Assembly: GCA_964467615.1 (NCBI GenBank)
Contig: CAYXRK010000197.1
Location: 1-8,630, forward strand
From: CAYXRK01 sp964467615
GTDB taxonomy: Bacteria; Hydrogenedentota; Hydrogenedentia; Hydrogenedentales; GCA-2746185
Length of the DNA stretch: 8,630 bases
Reading direction: 5' to 3'
The notes below the pieces were generated by a model, which saw only the letters and a program-made list of their open reading frames with translations, had not been told where the DNA came from and searched no databases. The position numbers were made by a program, and so were the translations under genes. The stretch's first letter is position 1. Every line of letters starts with the position of its first letter. Of this stretch, positions 7,282 through 8,630 are shown in pieces.

Positions 7282-7530
7282 ATGGGAAGTTTATCCTACA
7301 CGCTTGCGCTCGAACCTGCGGAGGAAGGCGGCTTCAACGTATGGGTACCCGCGCTTCCCGGGTGCGTGACCCAGGCCAACACACACGCGGAAGCCATCGA
7401 GATGGCGAAAGATGCTATCGAACTTTGGGTAGCCGCGCTGGCCCAGGACGGTCAACAGGTCCCCGAAGAAGTTGATACATACGTAGTTGAACTCGCCGCT
7501 GTCACCATCGCTGCCCCCATGAGTTCATGA
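7282..7530 (+). CDS. HicB-family antitoxin-like protein, no HicA partner
   Basis: A small 82-residue protein with the HicB (formerly UPF0150) fold, the partly degraded RNase H-like domain that in type II toxin-antitoxin pairs binds and blocks the HicA mRNA interferase. The signature is EEGGFNVWVPALPGCVTQANTHAEAIEMAKDAIELWV across residues 14-50. It matches the family pattern of a glycine-rich turn, a PxLPGCxTQ strand-turn and a regularly spaced AxExAxxAI helix. After residue 60 there is only a short tail ending VTIAAPMSS, with no ribbon-helix-helix or helix-turn-helix DNA-binding domain, so self-repression as in long HicB proteins is not expected. No HicA-sized frame with the family pattern lies in the 70 bases before it or the 61 bases after it. 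It may be a solitary HicB-like regulator or a remnant of a lost pair. Family is likely; role is unknown. Confidence 0.8.
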   Translation: MGSLSYTLALEPAEEGGFNVWVPALPGCVTQANTHAEAIEMAKDAIELWVAALAQDGQQVPEEVDTYVVELAAVTIAAPMSS

Positions 7531-7591
7531 GCCGGATTCCGTCTCTGAGTTCCGACAATTAATCGCGGTGCGCTCATGTCATGGCAGGCTT

Positions 7592-8380
7592 TTAGATCGT
7601 CCCGCCGCCAGGGCGGTTGTACAACGCCCCGCCGTCCACGACGATCACCTCGCCGGTTGTGAAGGTGGACAAGTCCGACGCCAAGTACAGCGCGATGCCC
7701 GCGAGTTCTTCGGTCTCGCCGATGCGCGGAATCGGCTGGCTCCGCTCGACGGACTTCAAGCGTTCCGGGTTCTCCCAGAAAAACGACGAGAAATCCGTCC
7801 GAATCAAACCCGGCGCGATCGCGTTCACCCGGATGCCGTGCGGTCCGAACTCCTGCGCGTAGTTCCGCGTCATCATAATCAGCCCCGCCTTCGTGAAGCT
7901 GTACAGCAGTCCCTGAAACTGCGGACGAATGCCCGCAATCGAAACAATGTTGATGATCGAGCCGCCCGATTTCCGCGCGATCATCTTCGGCACCGTCAAC
8001 CGAATCAGCCGGTGCGTCGCCTTGACGTTCACGTCCATCATCTTGTCGAACATCTCGTCCGTCACGTCCAACGCGGGCCCTTGCCCGATGTTCGTCGCCG
8101 AATTGTTGACCACGATGTCCACCGGGCCGAGCGCCTTCTCCGTCTGCGAGACGAGCTTTTCCAAATCGTCCGCCCGCCCGACGTGGCACTGCACCGGCAC
8201 CACCTTGCCCACATGCCCCTTGAACTCGTTCGCCGTATCTTCCAGGTTCTCCATCTTGCGGCTGGCAATCGCAACGCCCGCCCCCGCCTCGGACAAAATC
8301 TTCGTAATCGCCTTGCCGATGCCGCGTCCGCCGCCGGTCACAATGGCCGTCTTGCCGGAAAGATCAATGCTCACACTCAT
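7592..8380 (-). CDS. SDR family NAD(P)-dependent oxidoreductase
   Basis: A 262-residue classical short-chain dehydrogenase/reductase that interconverts an alcohol and a ketone using NAD(P). It shows the Rossmann motif TGGGRGIG (residues 15-22), the NNSA variant of the NNAG motif (92-95), Asn118 in DVNVKA, the catalytic Ser147 in IVSIAG and the Tyr160-x-x-x-Lys164 pair (LYSFTKAG). The cofactor-end signature RVNAIAPGLIRTDF follows at 184-197, and VVDGGALYNRP near the end is typical of complete members. Arg41 after the second strand (ASRK) points to NADP(H) preference. The start at 8380 has an excellent ribosome binding site; the frame runs open upstream to 8560 but that part is unlike SDR proteins. 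The gene is convergent with the HicB-like gene. It resembles DHRS4, FabG and glucose 1-dehydrogenase types, and its substrate cannot be inferred. Confidence 0.93.
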   Translation of the reverse strand: MSVSIDLSGKTAIVTGGGRGIGKAITKILSEAGAGVAIASRKMENLEDTANEFKGHVGKVVPVQCHVGRADDLEKLVSQTEKALGPVDIVVNNSATNIGQGPALDVTDEMFDKMMDVNVKATHRLIRLTVPKMIARKSGGSIINIVSIAGIRPQFQGLLYSFTKAGLIMMTRNYAQEFGPHGIRVNAIAPGLIRTDFSSFFWENPERLKSVERSQPIPRIGETEELAGIALYLASDLSTFTTGEVIVVDGGALYNRPGGGTI

Positions 8381-8386
8381 GTTGTT

Positions 8387-8392
8387 CTCCTT
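8387..8392 (-). promoter_or_regulatory. Strong ribosome binding site for the SDR gene
   Basis: On the - strand AAGGAG ends 6 bases before the ATG at 8380. It decides the start at 8380 over the far upstream in-frame ATG at 8560. Confidence 0.85.
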
Positions 8393-8555
8393 CTTGAAGC
8401 GGTCGAAACCTGGGGGAAAGTCGCATAGGATATAGGATGAGCGCTTCGAACAAAACTCCCTCGAAGTTCGCGCTAGCCTCCGCATCCGAACAAAGTCCCG
8501 AAAACGGTGTCCAAGGGGTAGCGCGACGGAGGCGCCCAGCGATGAAGAGCAGTCG

Positions 8556-8567
8556 ATCACGAGTGAT
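8556..8567. repeat. Inverted repeat ATCAC-GA-GTGAT
   Basis: Two exact 5-base arms are separated by 2 bases. The right arm touches the leftward -10-like TAGAAT (8571-8566). It could be a small operator half-site pair, but an inverted repeat this short can arise by chance. Confidence 0.35.
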
Positions 8568-8580
8568 TCTATTGTCCCTA

Positions 8581-8593
8581 GGAGTCTGACTCC
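8581..8593. repeat. Perfect inverted repeat GGAGTC-T-GACTCC
   Basis: Two exact 6-base arms flank a single base, which is too tight for an RNA hairpin loop and so reads more like a protein-binding palindrome than a terminator. It lies 9 bases upstream of the leftward -10-like TAGAAT and about 27 bases before the rightward TTGACA, a reasonable place for an operator. Confidence 0.4.
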
Positions 8594-8620
8594 GAATCCC
8601 TGTTTTCGACAAATAAAGTC

Positions 8621-8626
8621 TTGACA
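8621..8626 (+). promoter_or_regulatory. Perfect -35 hexamer TTGACA at the right edge
   Basis: TTGACA lies in an A/T-rich stretch. Its -10 partner would be centred around 17 bases further right, beyond the window, so the promoter call is provisional. Confidence 0.35.
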
Positions 8627-8630
8627 TCCT

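Larger units (their letters stand above)
8393..8630. other. Non-coding right-edge region
   Basis: About 240 bases upstream of the SDR gene hold no gene that I can support. Frames open here on the - strand give arginine- and serine-rich translations without family features. The region contains two inverted repeats (8556-8567 and 8581-8593), a leftward -10-like TAGAAT at 8571-8566 and a rightward TTGACA at 8621-8626. It is probably a divergent regulatory region between the SDR gene and a gene to the right of the window. Confidence 0.5.

Noticed and set aside
7531..7591. A terminator or a HicA remnant between the HicB-like and SDR genes
   Set aside because: No stable inverted repeat with a T tract and no HicA-like coding pattern is visible in these 61 bases.
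8381..8560. A 60-residue N-terminal extension of the SDR protein
   Set aside because: Classical SDR proteins begin a few residues before the TGxxxGxG motif, and the AAGGAG sequence next to 8380 fixes the shorter start.
8364..8627. An 87-residue - strand frame at the right edge
   Set aside because: It overlaps the SDR start in another frame and has a low-information, Arg- and Leu-rich translation with no recognised family.

Overview
The window is a GC-rich bacterial chromosome segment made almost entirely of ordinary, intact genes. Nothing in it looks like a phage, transposon, CRISPR array or RNA gene. A RadA-DisA pair, a class 2 (quinone-linked) dihydroorotate dehydrogenase and a PyrE of the Thermus-like group with heavy GC codon bias suggest an environmental bacterium. 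It is probably not an enterobacterium or a typical Firmicute. A phylum such as Hydrogenedentota, or a relative of Planctomycetota or Armatimonadota, is my guess and is not proven by the sequence.

Left part (1-2329): the 3' two-thirds of a sugar-nucleotide epimerase gene on the + strand runs off the left edge. It converges on a YihY/BrkB-family membrane protein gene on the - strand. That protein carries an unusual acidic, Pro/Ser/Thr-rich loop between its first two membrane helices and a winged-helix-like C-terminal domain.

Centre (2330-7211): from a divergent promoter region, five + strand genes follow with gaps of 20, 36 and 19 bases and finally a 4-base overlap: radA, disA, pyrD, pyrF and pyrE. 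RadA (recombination branch migration) and DisA (DNA-scanning c-di-AMP synthase) form a known genome-integrity pair. PyrD, PyrE and PyrF catalyse the last three steps of UMP synthesis (dihydroorotate to orotate to OMP to UMP). The spacing suggests a single operon.

Right part (7212-8630): a small HicB-family antitoxin-like gene lies 70 bases after pyrE with no HicA toxin next to it. It converges on a classical short-chain dehydrogenase/reductase gene on the - strand. The last 250 bases are non-coding. They hold two short inverted repeats and, at the very edge, a perfect TTGACA -35 hexamer that may belong to a gene beyond the window.

I found no clear new multi-gene system. The points most worth a second look are the radA-disA-pyrDFE linkage, the loop insertion in the YihY protein, the solitary HicB and the inverted-repeat cluster upstream of the dehydrogenase.
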